Shown here: piece by piece, positions 1-5,676 of the stretch | How positions within the stretch are numbered: the first letter of the stretch is position 1 | How the letters are laid out: every line of letters starts with the position of its first letter | Assembly (NCBI GenBank): GCA_946481495.1 | Contig: CAMLNW010000112.1 | Span: forward strand, 1-8,674 | Reading direction: 5' to 3' | Source: an uncultured Actinomycetes bacterium | GTDB taxonomy: Bacteria > Actinomycetota > Thermoleophilia > Solirubrobacterales > Thermoleophilaceae | DNA length: 8,674 nt | Notes under the pieces: model-generated | The model's database searches: none | Told to the model about the DNA's origin: nothing | Seen by the model: only the letters and a program-made list of their open reading frames with translations | Position numbers and translations under genes: made by a program

Positions 1-394
1 TGCGCGGCATCACGACGACCGACGAGACCTTCGCCGCCGGCGTCGAGTTCACCAACAGCCTGCGCAAGCTCGGCATCCCGACGCGCGACACCGCGGGCTT
101 CATCGTCAACCGCCTGCTCGTCCCGTACCTGCTCGACGGCATCCGCGCCTACGAGGAGGGCGTCGGCTCGATCGAGGAGATCGACGCCGCTATGAAGGCC
201 GGCGCCGGCCACCCGATGGGGCCGCTGCTGCTGTCGGACTTCGTCGGCCTCGACACGCTCGGCTCGATCTGCGCCGCTTCGCCCAGCCGCCGACGCTGCG
301 CAAGATGCTCGCCGCCGGCTGGTACGGCCGCAAGTCCGGCATGGGCTTCTACGATTACTCCGGCGACGAGCCGGTCCAGAACCCACGGGTATGA
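1..394 (+). pseudogene. 3-hydroxybutyryl-CoA dehydrogenase, 3' part, frame broken
   Basis: C-terminal domain of an NAD(P)-dependent 3-hydroxyacyl-CoA dehydrogenase of the Hbd/FadB2 type, which interconverts acetoacetyl-CoA and 3-hydroxybutyryl-CoA. The N-terminal Rossmann domain lies left of the window. Frame 3 reads GFIVNRLLVPYLLDGIRAYE, then the family signature AGAGHPMGPLLLSDFVGLDTL, as far as ...GSIC at about 272. The expected continuation then appears in another frame, from 275: RFAQPPTLRKML...WYGRKSGMGFYDY...NPRV, stop 392-394. Compared with FadB2-like proteins about ten residues between GLDTL and the RFAQPP-like segment are missing, so roughly 28 bases seem deleted and the frame is lost. 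Either the gene is a recent pseudogene or the base sequence has an assembly or sequencing error here. Family assignment is firm; whether the break is real is unknown. Confidence 0.85.
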
Positions 395-397
395 GGA

Positions 398-417
398 CCG
401 GGGGCTCACGCCCCCGG
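398..417 (+). terminator. Perfect GC hairpin just after the dehydrogenase stop
   Basis: Perfect 8-bp inverted repeat CCGGGGGC / GCCCCCGG with the four-base loop TCAC, starting three bases after the dehydrogenase stop codon. No T-run follows, so it is not a classic intrinsic terminator. It could end or attenuate transcription, or protect the 3' end of the upstream mRNA. A second, weaker pairing (CCCCGC 420-425 with GCGGGG 443-448) follows before the carboxylase start. The structure is seen directly; the function is inferred. Confidence 0.45.
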
Positions 418-473
418 ACCCCCGCTGGCGCCTGGCCGGCTGGCGGGGCCCGGGCCGTGAAAGACTGGCGCCT

Positions 474-1994
474 GTGACCGACCTGGCGACAGCGCTCGAG
501 CGGGCCCGCGCAGGCGGGCCGGCGCGCCACCATGAGAAGTCCGAGCAGCAGGGCAAGCTGCCGGTTCGCGAGCGGGTGGCGCTGCTGGTCGACGAGGGGT
601 CGTTCGTAGAGGACGCGGCGCTCGCCGCCTGGGAGCAGGACGGCTTCGGCGCCGACGGCGTCGTGACCGGGATGGCGACCGTCGACGGCCGACCGGTGTC
701 GCTGATGGCCAACGACCCGACCGTCAAGGCCGGGTCGTGGGGGCCGAAGACGGTCGAGAAGATCATTCGTGCGCAGGAGGCGGCGTTCGAGCACCGCGTG
801 CCGATGATCTACCTCGTCGACTCGGCGGGGGCGCGGATCACCGAGCAGGTCGCGATGTTCCCCGGCCGCCGCCACGCCGGGCGGATCTTCTCGACCGAGG
901 TGCGGATGTCCGGCGTCGTGCCGCAGGTCTGCGTGCTGTTCGGGCCGAGCGCCGCCGGCGGCGCCTACATCCCGGCCTTCTGCGACGTCGTGATCATGCG
1001 CGACGGCAACGCCTCGATGTACCTCGGCTCGCCGCGGATGGCCGAGATGGTGATCGGCGAGAAGGTGACACTCGACGAGATGGGCGGCGCACGGATGCAC
1101 ACCGGCGTCTCGGGTTGCGGCCACTTCCTCGTCAAGACCGACGAGGAGGGGATCGCGCTCGCGCGCCAGTACCTCTCCTACTTCCCGACCAACTGGGAGG
1201 ACGGCCCGCCGATCGCGCCGCCCGCCGAGCCAGCGAGCGACGCCGCGATCCGCGACATCGTCCCGGACGACGAGAACAAGCCGTTCGACATGCGCGAGCT
1301 GATCGACTCGCTCGTCGACGCGGAGTCATTCCTCGAGGTCCACAAGCGCTGGGCAAAGGAGCTGATCGTCGGCTACGCACGGCTCGACGGCCAGGTCGTC
1401 GGGATCGTCGCCAACCAGCCGAAGCAGAAGGGGGGAGTGCTGTTCGTCGACTCCTCCGACAAGGCGGCGCGCTTCATCTGGACCTGCAACGCCTTCAACG
1501 TGCCGCTGCTGTTCCTCGCCGACGTGCCGGGCTTCATGATCGGCACCCAGGTCGAGCGCCAGGGGATGATCCGCGCCGGCGCGAAGATGATCTCGGCGGT
1601 CACCGAGGCGACGGTGCCGAAGATCTCGGTCGTCGTCCGCAAGGCCTACGGCGCCGGTCTCTACGCGATGGCCGGTCCCGCCTTCGACCCCGACGCCTGC
1701 ATCGCGCTGCCAAGCGCGAAGATTGCCGTGATGGGGCCGCAGGCGGCGATCAACGCCGTCTTCTACAACCAGGTCCAGGCGATCGAGGACGAGGACGAGC
1801 GCGCCGAGTTCGTCGAGAAGCTGCGCGCCGAGTACGCCGAGGAGATCGACACGCTCCACCTCGCCTCCGAGCTGGTCGTCGACGCCGTGATCCAGCCCGA
1901 GGACCTGCGCGCCGTGCTGATCCAGCGCTACCGCCTCTACGCCGGCCGCGTCCGCGACTGGCCGGCAAAGCGCAACGCCGTCACGCCCGTCTGA
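474..1994 (+). CDS. Acyl-CoA carboxylase, carboxyltransferase (beta) subunit
   Basis: 506-residue cytoplasmic subunit that transfers CO2 from carboxybiotin to an acyl-CoA (PccB/AccD/MccB superfamily). Two crotonase-like halves are visible. The N half has the oxyanion loop GPSAAGGAY at residues 157-165. The C half has ADVPGFMIGTQVE at 349-361 and RKAYGAGLYAMAG at 389-401. Length is normal for the family. GTG at 474 is chosen because it is the only usable start in the open frame before the conserved N-terminus; a weak GAAAG lies about 10 bases upstream. The position that selects acetyl versus propionyl substrates in streptomycete enzymes (Ile or Asp) appears to be Tyr397 here, and the surrounding GAGxYxMxG pattern looks more like methylcrotonyl-CoA carboxylase, so the substrate is left open. 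No biotin carboxylase or biotin carrier gene is in view. The frame is open upstream into the broken dehydrogenase. Confidence 0.93.
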   Translation: MTDLATALERARAGGPARHHEKSEQQGKLPVRERVALLVDEGSFVEDAALAAWEQDGFGADGVVTGMATVDGRPVSLMANDPTVKAGSWGPKTVEKIIRAQEAAFEHRVPMIYLVDSAGARITEQVAMFPGRRHAGRIFSTEVRMSGVVPQVCVLFGPSAAGGAYIPAFCDVVIMRDGNASMYLGSPRMAEMVIGEKVTLDEMGGARMHTGVSGCGHFLVKTDEEGIALARQYLSYFPTNWEDGPPIAPPAEPASDAAIRDIVPDDENKPFDMRELIDSLVDAESFLEVHKRWAKELIVGYARLDGQVVGIVANQPKQKGGVLFVDSSDKAARFIWTCNAFNVPLLFLADVPGFMIGTQVERQGMIRAGAKMISAVTEATVPKISVVVRKAYGAGLYAMAGPAFDPDACIALPSAKIAVMGPQAAINAVFYNQVQAIEDEDERAEFVEKLRAEYAEEIDTLHLASELVVDAVIQPEDLRAVLIQRYRLYAGRVRDWPAKRNAVTPV

Positions 1995-2001
1995 GCCGAA
2001 G

Positions 2002-2036
2002 CGCGGGTTGCGGCGATATTGCCGCCGCAACCCGCG
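2002..2036. terminator. Bidirectional hairpin between convergent genes
   Basis: A 13-bp perfect stem (2002-2014 with 2024-2036) closes a 9-base loop, GATATTGCC. It lies between the carboxylase stop (1994) and the stop of the convergent M28-like gene (2048), the right place for a shared terminator. Neither strand has a clear T-run after the stem, so it may act with Rho or simply protect transcript ends. Confidence 0.65.
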
Positions 2037-2047
2037 TCTCGGCGTCG

Positions 2048-2938
2048 CTAGCCGCTGAGCTGGGCGTCGAGGCGGCGAGCCAGCTCCGCGTACTCGGCGC
2101 GGACCTCGTCGGCCTCGTCGGGGGCCGGCGCGCCGACCTCGATCGTGACCGTCGGACGGGCGTCCAGCTCACTACGGTGACGTCGGCGCCAGATACGCAT
2201 GCCGGCGCCGAGCGCGCCGCTTGCCCCGGTCATCACGAGCCAGACGTCGAGCCGCTGGAGCTCGTTGTCGAGCCGCTCGGCGAGCGTGATGGCGACCGCC
2301 ACGCCAGCCGCCTCCGCGCGGCCGTCACCGATCGGCGACAGCTCGGCGTCGACGAGCAGCGGCACCGCCGCGAGCAGCAGCAGCGTCGGGACGAGCTGGA
2401 CGGCGGTCAGGCCTTTGCCCTCGACGCCGATCAGCCGCAGCACGCAGCAGGCCAGCACGGCGAGCAGGGCGGCACCGAAGACGAGCCACGGGTCGCGAAC
2501 GCGATCGGCGACACGCGCGAAGGCCGTCGCGCGCGGCGCGTCGTAGCTCGCGGCCAGCACGAGCAGCCCGGGCCGCGGTTGGCGGGACTCGCTTGGCGGC
2601 GACGAGACGTTCTGCGACGCGCGCGTGCCGGTCAGGCGCGAGAGCAGCGCGGTGACGCCGCTCGCCTCGAGCAGCGACGCCGTGGTGGCGAGGGCGACCA
2701 GCACAGTCGCTGGAACAGCGCTGGAGACCGACATGACACTGCCGATCACCGCGATTCCCGCGGCGATCGCCTGCGCGAGCGCCCAGCGCTGGTGGAAGCG
2801 GAACGGCTCGATCTCCGCCTCGCGACGGATGGAGCGCAGCCGGTCGCGCAGGGCGAGCGCGGCACGCCGCTCGGCGTCGCTGCCCGCGACGCGGTCCTCG
2901 AAGCTGGTCAGCTGGTTCTGTTCGACGGCCCGATCCAT
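2048..2938 (-). CDS. M28 peptidase-like membrane protein lacking metal ligands
   Basis: 296 residues. The fold resembles a group of membrane-bound M28-type zinc aminopeptidase relatives: an N-terminal SDAERRAALALRDRLR segment (20-35), two membrane helices (about 52-71 and 76-94), then LLVLAASYDAPR (125-136), two more helices (about 150-171 and 179-198), AAGVAVAITLAERL (210-223) and DVWLVMTGASGALGAGM (231-247). In active M28 enzymes these blocks carry AHYD, NDNASG and GAEE. Here His is Ser131, the bridging Asp aligns with Ala208, and the Glu pair is Ser240-Gly241. The protein also stops soon after RRRHRSELDARPTV, without the C-terminal region that supplies the last His. It is therefore probably catalytically dead. 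No frameshift or internal stop is seen. The assignment rests on remembered family motifs, not an alignment. Function unknown. Confidence 0.72.
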   Translation of the reverse strand: MDRAVEQNQLTSFEDRVAGSDAERRAALALRDRLRSIRREAEIEPFRFHQRWALAQAIAAGIAVIGSVMSVSSAVPATVLVALATTASLLEASGVTALLSRLTGTRASQNVSSPPSESRQPRPGLLVLAASYDAPRATAFARVADRVRDPWLVFGAALLAVLACCVLRLIGVEGKGLTAVQLVPTLLLLAAVPLLVDAELSPIGDGRAEAAGVAVAITLAERLDNELQRLDVWLVMTGASGALGAGMRIWRRRHRSELDARPTVTIEVGAPAPDEADEVRAEYAELARRLDAQLSG

Positions 2939-2948
2939 CCGGCGAGGG

Positions 2949-2975
2949 AGGGTAGAGTCATCGCGGCTCTGCCAA
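2949..2975 (-). promoter_or_regulatory. Possible promoter of the M28-like gene
   Basis: On the minus strand TTGGCA (2975-2970) and TACCCT (2954-2949) are separated by 15 bases, and the -10 ends 10 bases before the ATG at 2938. The spacer is short for a sigma-70-type promoter, so this is only a candidate. The 64-base gap also has to hold the promoter of the divergent gene at 3003, for which TAGAGT (2953-2958, plus strand) is the only -10-like match and no -35 was found. Confidence 0.3.
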
Positions 2976-3002
2976 CCGTGGAACTACTCGAGAGGACGTG
3001 TC

Positions 3003-3470
3003 GTGGACTCCAGCAAGCTCGGTGTAGGGGAGACGATCGCGGGCATCAGCGGCCTCGCGCTGTTCATCTTCATGTTCCTGCCCTGGTACGGCGTCGACTC
3101 GGTGGGTGGGTTCGAGGTCGGCGGCGTCGACGCGAGTGCCTGGGAGGCGTTCTCGTTCATCGACATCCTGCTCTTTCTGGTGGCGGTCGTGGTCGTCGGG
3201 CTGGTGATCGTGCAGATGGCGGAGTCGACGCCCGATCTGCCGGCGCCCCCGGCCCAGATCATCATGGTCGCGGGTGCGATCGCGCTCGTGCTGATCCTCT
3301 TCCGGCTGCTGTTCACCCCGGATCTCGACAGCTCGGCGATCGACATCGAGGTCGATCTCGGGCGCAAGATCGGCGTCTTCCTTGGGCTGATCGCCGCCGC
3401 GGGAATCACCTACGGCGGCTGGCGCGCGACCCAGGAGTCCGACCCGGTTGCGGTGCCCCCTCAGCAGTAG
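3003..3470 (+). CDS. Small four-helix membrane protein, function unknown
   Basis: 155 residues starting at GTG 3003 (VDSSKLGVGE), preceded by GAGAGGA at 2990-2996, six bases from the start. The other nearby GTGs are out of frame. Four hydrophobic segments are clear: about 10-31 (ending FLPWYGV), 55-75, 86-108 and 120-142. A short hydrophilic stretch with VGGFEVGGVDAS follows helix 1, and an acidic DLDSSAIDIEVD loop sits between helices 3 and 4. The tail QESDPVAVPPQQ is polar. I recognise no catalytic motif or named family; short four-helix proteins like this seem common in this part of the Actinomycetota. It is divergent from the M28-like gene and ends 8 bases before the 3' end of the convergent tRNA-Leu(CAA). 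Confidence 0.75.
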   Translation: MDSSKLGVGETIAGISGLALFIFMFLPWYGVDSVGGFEVGGVDASAWEAFSFIDILLFLVAVVVVGLVIVQMAESTPDLPAPPAQIIMVAGAIALVLILFRLLFTPDLDSSAIDIEVDLGRKIGVFLGLIAAAGITYGGWRATQESDPVAVPPQQ

Positions 3471-3478
3471 GGGGCGAG

Positions 3479-3562
3479 TGCGGCGGGTGGGACTCGAACC
3501 CACAAGCCCTTGCGAGCAGCGGCTTTTGAGACCGCCTCCTTTACCAATTTGGACACCGCCGC
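3479..3562 (-). tRNA. tRNA-Leu (anticodon CAA)
   Basis: 84-base class II tRNA reading UUG. Acceptor stem GCGGCGG / CCGCCGC (3562-3556 with 3486-3480) and discriminator A at 3479. D-stem is TCC/GGA. Anticodon stem GCGGT/GCCGC closes the loop CTCAAAA. The long variable arm is GCTC-GCAA-GGGC, and the T-arm is GTGGG-TTCGAGT-CCCAC. The long arm and A73 fit leucine. CCA is not encoded. Confidence 0.97.
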
Positions 3563-3579
3563 ATGCGGGTCGCGTGGCG

Positions 3580-3585
3580 ATTCTA
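3580..3585 (-). promoter_or_regulatory. -10 box (TAGAAT) of tRNA-Leu(CAA)
   Basis: TAGAAT on the minus strand, 17 bases before the mature tRNA 5' end. It matches the -10 consensus at five of six positions. No recognisable -35 lies at the right distance. It sits next to the stop codon of the upstream gene (3590), so read-through from that gene could also supply the tRNA. Confidence 0.5.
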
Positions 3586-3589
3586 GAAC

Positions 3590-4090
3590 CTAGGCGCTGA
3601 GCGGCTCGGCGGTACCGCCGGTGACATGCGGTCCGTACTTCGGGTCGTCGGGATCAACCTCGATCTCGACGTTCCACTTCTGACTGAACGCGCGGGCGCA
3701 GAAGGCAACCAGCAGCGCCTGGACCGGTACCAGGACGAAGGTCAGCAGACCGAGCATCCCCGGATCGAGCGTGGGGTCGGCAAAGCCCTCCTTGTCGCGA
3801 GCGAACCACGACGGTCCAGCGACGAGCGCAAGAACACCGAAGAGGACCGCGAACGCTGCCGCCACGGTCAGGATGCCGCGATTCCAGCGCGACACGTAGT
3901 AGGCGAACAGCAGGTTGAGGAAGACGTAGACGAACGCGAACGGCTGCGCGCCCTGCAGCGCCGACCAGCCACCAAGCGTGATGATCAGGACCAACGCGGC
4001 GCTGACGAGCAGCAACAGGACGACGATCGCCTTCGTCGCCTTCGACTCCGCGCTGTCGCGGTTGGGGTGGTAGATCACCGGCTCGCCCAT
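3590..4090 (-). CDS. Four-helix membrane protein, function unknown
   Basis: 166 residues, MGEPVIYHPNRDSAESKATK followed by four membrane helices at about 21-40, 51-67, 73-92 and 112-133. A conserved-looking YYVSRWNRG lies between helices 2 and 3, and AGPSWFARDKEGFADPTLDP between helices 3 and 4. The tail (FSQKWNVEIEVDPDDPKYGP) is polar and acidic. I do not recognise a named family or an active site. The start has GAGGAG just upstream, with rather tight spacing to the ATG. The gene lies between two leucine tRNA genes on the same strand, 73 bases after one and 27 before the other. TAGGCT at 4111-4106 is a weak own -10 candidate. Confidence 0.8.
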   Translation of the reverse strand: MGEPVIYHPNRDSAESKATKAIVVLLLLVSAALVLIITLGGWSALQGAQPFAFVYVFLNLLFAYYVSRWNRGILTVAAAFAVLFGVLALVAGPSWFARDKEGFADPTLDPGMLGLLTFVLVPVQALLVAFCARAFSQKWNVEIEVDPDDPKYGPHVTGGTAEPLSA

Positions 4091-4163
4091 CGCTCCTCGC
4101 CCGCCAGCCTATCGACTGGCCATTCGCGGCGCGAGAGGCAACCCGGCCGCAGCGTGCTGTCAG

Positions 4164-4246
4164 TGCGGATGGAGGGACTCGAACCCCCACGGCCAAAGGC
4201 CACCGGCACCTAAAGCCGGCGCGTCTACCAATTCCGCCACATCCGC
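4164..4246 (-). tRNA. tRNA-Leu (anticodon UAG)
   Basis: 83-base class II tRNA reading CUA and probably other CUN codons. Acceptor GCGGATG / CATCCGC (4246-4240 with 4171-4165), discriminator A at 4164. D-stem GCG/CGC with loop AATTGGTAGA. Anticodon stem CCGGC/GCCGG around TTTAGGT. Variable arm GGCC-TTT-GGCC. T-arm GGGGG-TTCGAGT-CCCTC with one G-U pair. CCA is not encoded. Confidence 0.97.
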
Positions 4247-4259
4247 GGGCGAGGCGTCG

Positions 4260-4265
4260 ATTGTA
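4260..4265 (-). promoter_or_regulatory. -10 box (TACAAT) of tRNA-Leu(UAG)
   Basis: TACAAT on the minus strand, 13 bases before the tRNA 5' end, five of six matches to the -10 consensus. No good -35 at 16-18 bases. It shares the 90-base gap with the divergent alkB promoter. Confidence 0.5.
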
Positions 4266-4287
4266 AGCCGATGGACAGGATTCGCGC

Positions 4288-4310
4288 TCGTGTAGGTCTG
4301 CTTGACACGA
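4288..4310. promoter_or_regulatory. Candidate operator overlapping the alkB -35
   Basis: Perfect 6-bp inverted repeat TCGTGT-N11-ACACGA, 23 bases overall, centred at 4299. The right arm covers the end of the TTGACA -35 box, a position where a bound repressor would block RNA polymerase. A TetR-family gene is the third gene of this unit, making it the natural candidate to bind here. The repeat is seen; the regulator link is inferred. Confidence 0.45.
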
Positions 4311-4329
4311 CTGGGGGTCGGTGTAAAGT
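4302..4329 (+). promoter_or_regulatory. alkB promoter, probably giving a leaderless mRNA
   Basis: A perfect -35 TTGACA (4302-4307), a 16-base spacer and the -10 TAAAGT (4324-4329). The -10 ends 7 bases before the ATG at 4337, so transcription should begin at or next to the A of the start codon. There is no ribosome binding site upstream of that ATG, which agrees with leaderless translation. Confidence 0.7.
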
Positions 4330-4336
4330 ACGGGCC

Positions 4337-5512
4337 ATGACTTCCATGGCTATCGAGGCGCCGACCTGGCGCGACGGGAAGCGCTACGCCTGGCTGTTGG
4401 GGCTGCTCGTGCCGAGCCTGCCGCTGATGGCCTGGGGGCTGGTCGAGGCGACTGGCATCGGCATCTTCTGGTTCATCGGGCCGGCCGTGGTGTTCGGTCT
4501 GTTCCCGCTGCTGGACATGCTGGTCGGAACCGATCAGGAGAACCCGCCCGACAGCGTCGTCGCCTGGCTCGAGCAGGACCGCTACTACCGCTGGGTCACC
4601 TACCTCTTCATCCCGCTGCAGTACGTCTCGCTGGTGCTCGCCTGCTGGCTGTGGTCGAGCGGCGACCTGTCGACGCTCGACAGCATCGGCCTGGCGCTGA
4701 CCACCGGTGTCGTCGCCGGCGTCGCGATCAACACGGCCCACGAGCTCGGCCACAAGCGCGCGAGCATGGAGCGCTGGCTGAGCAAGATCGCGCTCGCCCA
4801 GACGGGCTACGGCCACTTCTTCATCGAGCACAATCGCGGCCACCACGTCCGCGTCGCGACGCATGAGGACCCGGCCAGTTCGCGACTGGGGGAGAGCTTC
4901 TGGGAGTTCCTGCCACGTACCGTGGCCGGCAGCTTGAAGTCGTCGTGGGGGCTCGAGGCCAAGCGGCTGCACCGGATGGGCAAAGGCGTCTGGTCGATCC
5001 ACAACGACATCCTCAACGCGTGGGCGATGACCGTCGTGCTGTTCGGCGGGTTGGTCGCCGTCTTCGGGATCGTCGTGCTGCCCTACCTGCTGGTGCAGGC
5101 GGTGCTCGGCTTCTCGCTGCTCGAGGTCGTCAACTACCTCGAGCACTACGGGCTCAAGCGCGGACGGCGCGAGGACGGTCGCTACGAGATCACCCGGCCC
5201 GAGCACAGCTGGAACAGCAACAACGTCGCCTCGAACGTCCTGCTCTACCACCTGCAGCGCCACAGCGACCACCATGCGAACCCACTGCGCCGCTACCAGG
5301 CGCTGCGCCACGAGGACGAGGCGCCGCAGCTGCCGACGGGCTACGCCGGGATGATCGTGCTGGCGACGATCCCGCCGCTATGGCGCCGCGTCATGGACCA
5401 GCGCCTGCTCGACCACTACGGTGACGACCTCGCCCGCGCCAACATCCATCCGCGCACGCGCAAGCGGGTGATCGCGCGCTACGGCTCTCGAGCACAGGGA
5501 GCCGCCGCATGA
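4337..5512 (+). CDS. alkB: Alkane 1-monooxygenase (AlkB)
   Basis: 391-residue integral-membrane di-iron hydroxylase that converts n-alkanes to 1-alkanols using O2 and electrons from rubredoxin. The diagnostic motifs are all present and intact: HELGHK (135-140), EHNRGHH (164-170), NYLEHYGL (266-273) and LQRHSDHHANPLRRYQ (306-321). The N-terminal half holds the usual hydrophobic helices, and length is typical for AlkB. The start at 4337 is preferred to an in-frame ATG at 4271 because the promoter lies between them. ATG 4346 is also possible. The residue matching Trp55 of Pseudomonas AlkB, which limits chain length there, is Val52, so longer alkanes may fit. The stop overlaps the rubredoxin start (ATGA), indicating co-translation. 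Divergent from tRNA-Leu(UAG). Confidence 0.97.
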   Translation: MTSMAIEAPTWRDGKRYAWLLGLLVPSLPLMAWGLVEATGIGIFWFIGPAVVFGLFPLLDMLVGTDQENPPDSVVAWLEQDRYYRWVTYLFIPLQYVSLVLACWLWSSGDLSTLDSIGLALTTGVVAGVAINTAHELGHKRASMERWLSKIALAQTGYGHFFIEHNRGHHVRVATHEDPASSRLGESFWEFLPRTVAGSLKSSWGLEAKRLHRMGKGVWSIHNDILNAWAMTVVLFGGLVAVFGIVVLPYLLVQAVLGFSLLEVVNYLEHYGLKRGRREDGRYEITRPEHSWNSNNVASNVLLYHLQRHSDHHANPLRRYQALRHEDEAPQLPTGYAGMIVLATIPPLWRRVMDQRLLDHYGDDLARANIHPRTRKRVIARYGSRAQGAAA

Positions 5513-5673
5513 GCCGCTTTCGCTGCCCTGGCTGCGGCTACGTCTACGACGAGGACGCCGGCCATCCGCGCGAGGGCTTCTCGGCCGGCACCGCCTGGAG
5601 CGACGTGCCCGACGACTGGGTCTGCCCCGACTGCGGCGTCCGCGACAAGCTCGACTTCGAGTCGGAGGGTTGA
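5509..5673 (+). CDS. rubA: Rubredoxin, AlkG1 type
   Basis: 54-residue iron protein, the electron donor family for AlkB. The single iron is bound by two knuckles, CPGCG (Cys6, Cys9) and CPDCG (Cys39, Cys42), with the usual YVYDE, GT.W and PDDW segments between. The start ATG overlaps the alkB stop by four bases, with AGGGAG seven bases upstream. After the second knuckle the sequence is VRDKLDFE, one residue longer than in AlkG2-type rubredoxins and with the extra Arg that marks the AlkG1 type. In published complementation tests AlkG1-type proteins did not replace AlkG in alkane hydroxylation, so the main electron donor may be encoded elsewhere. No rubredoxin reductase is in the window. Confidence 0.95.
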   Translation: MSRFRCPGCGYVYDEDAGHPREGFSAGTAWSDVPDDWVCPDCGVRDKLDFESEG

Positions 5674-5676
5674 CCG

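Noticed and set aside
192..473. N-terminal extension of the carboxylase starting at ATG 192
   Set aside because: The translation before 275 is the dehydrogenase C-terminal domain and from 275 to 473 is out-of-frame dehydrogenase and spacer DNA. The carboxylase family N-terminus begins at about GTG 474.
1326..2030. 234-residue minus-strand frame opposite the carboxylase
   Set aside because: It has the skewed Asp/Arg/His/Val-rich composition of an antisense shadow and runs through the terminator hairpin.
737..3529. 930-residue open frame on the plus strand
   Set aside because: It is extremely Arg-rich and low in hydrophobics, spans genes on both strands, and is a typical shadow frame of high-GC coding DNA.
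4103..4120. 5-bp inverted repeat GCCAG/CTGGC upstream of the 166-residue membrane protein gene
   Set aside because: The arms are too short to stand out in GC-rich DNA, and no regulator is linked to it.
4160..5311. 383-residue minus-strand frame opposite alkB
   Set aside because: It is antisense to a fully convincing alkB with all its histidine motifs, includes tRNA sequence at its end, and has shadow-like composition.
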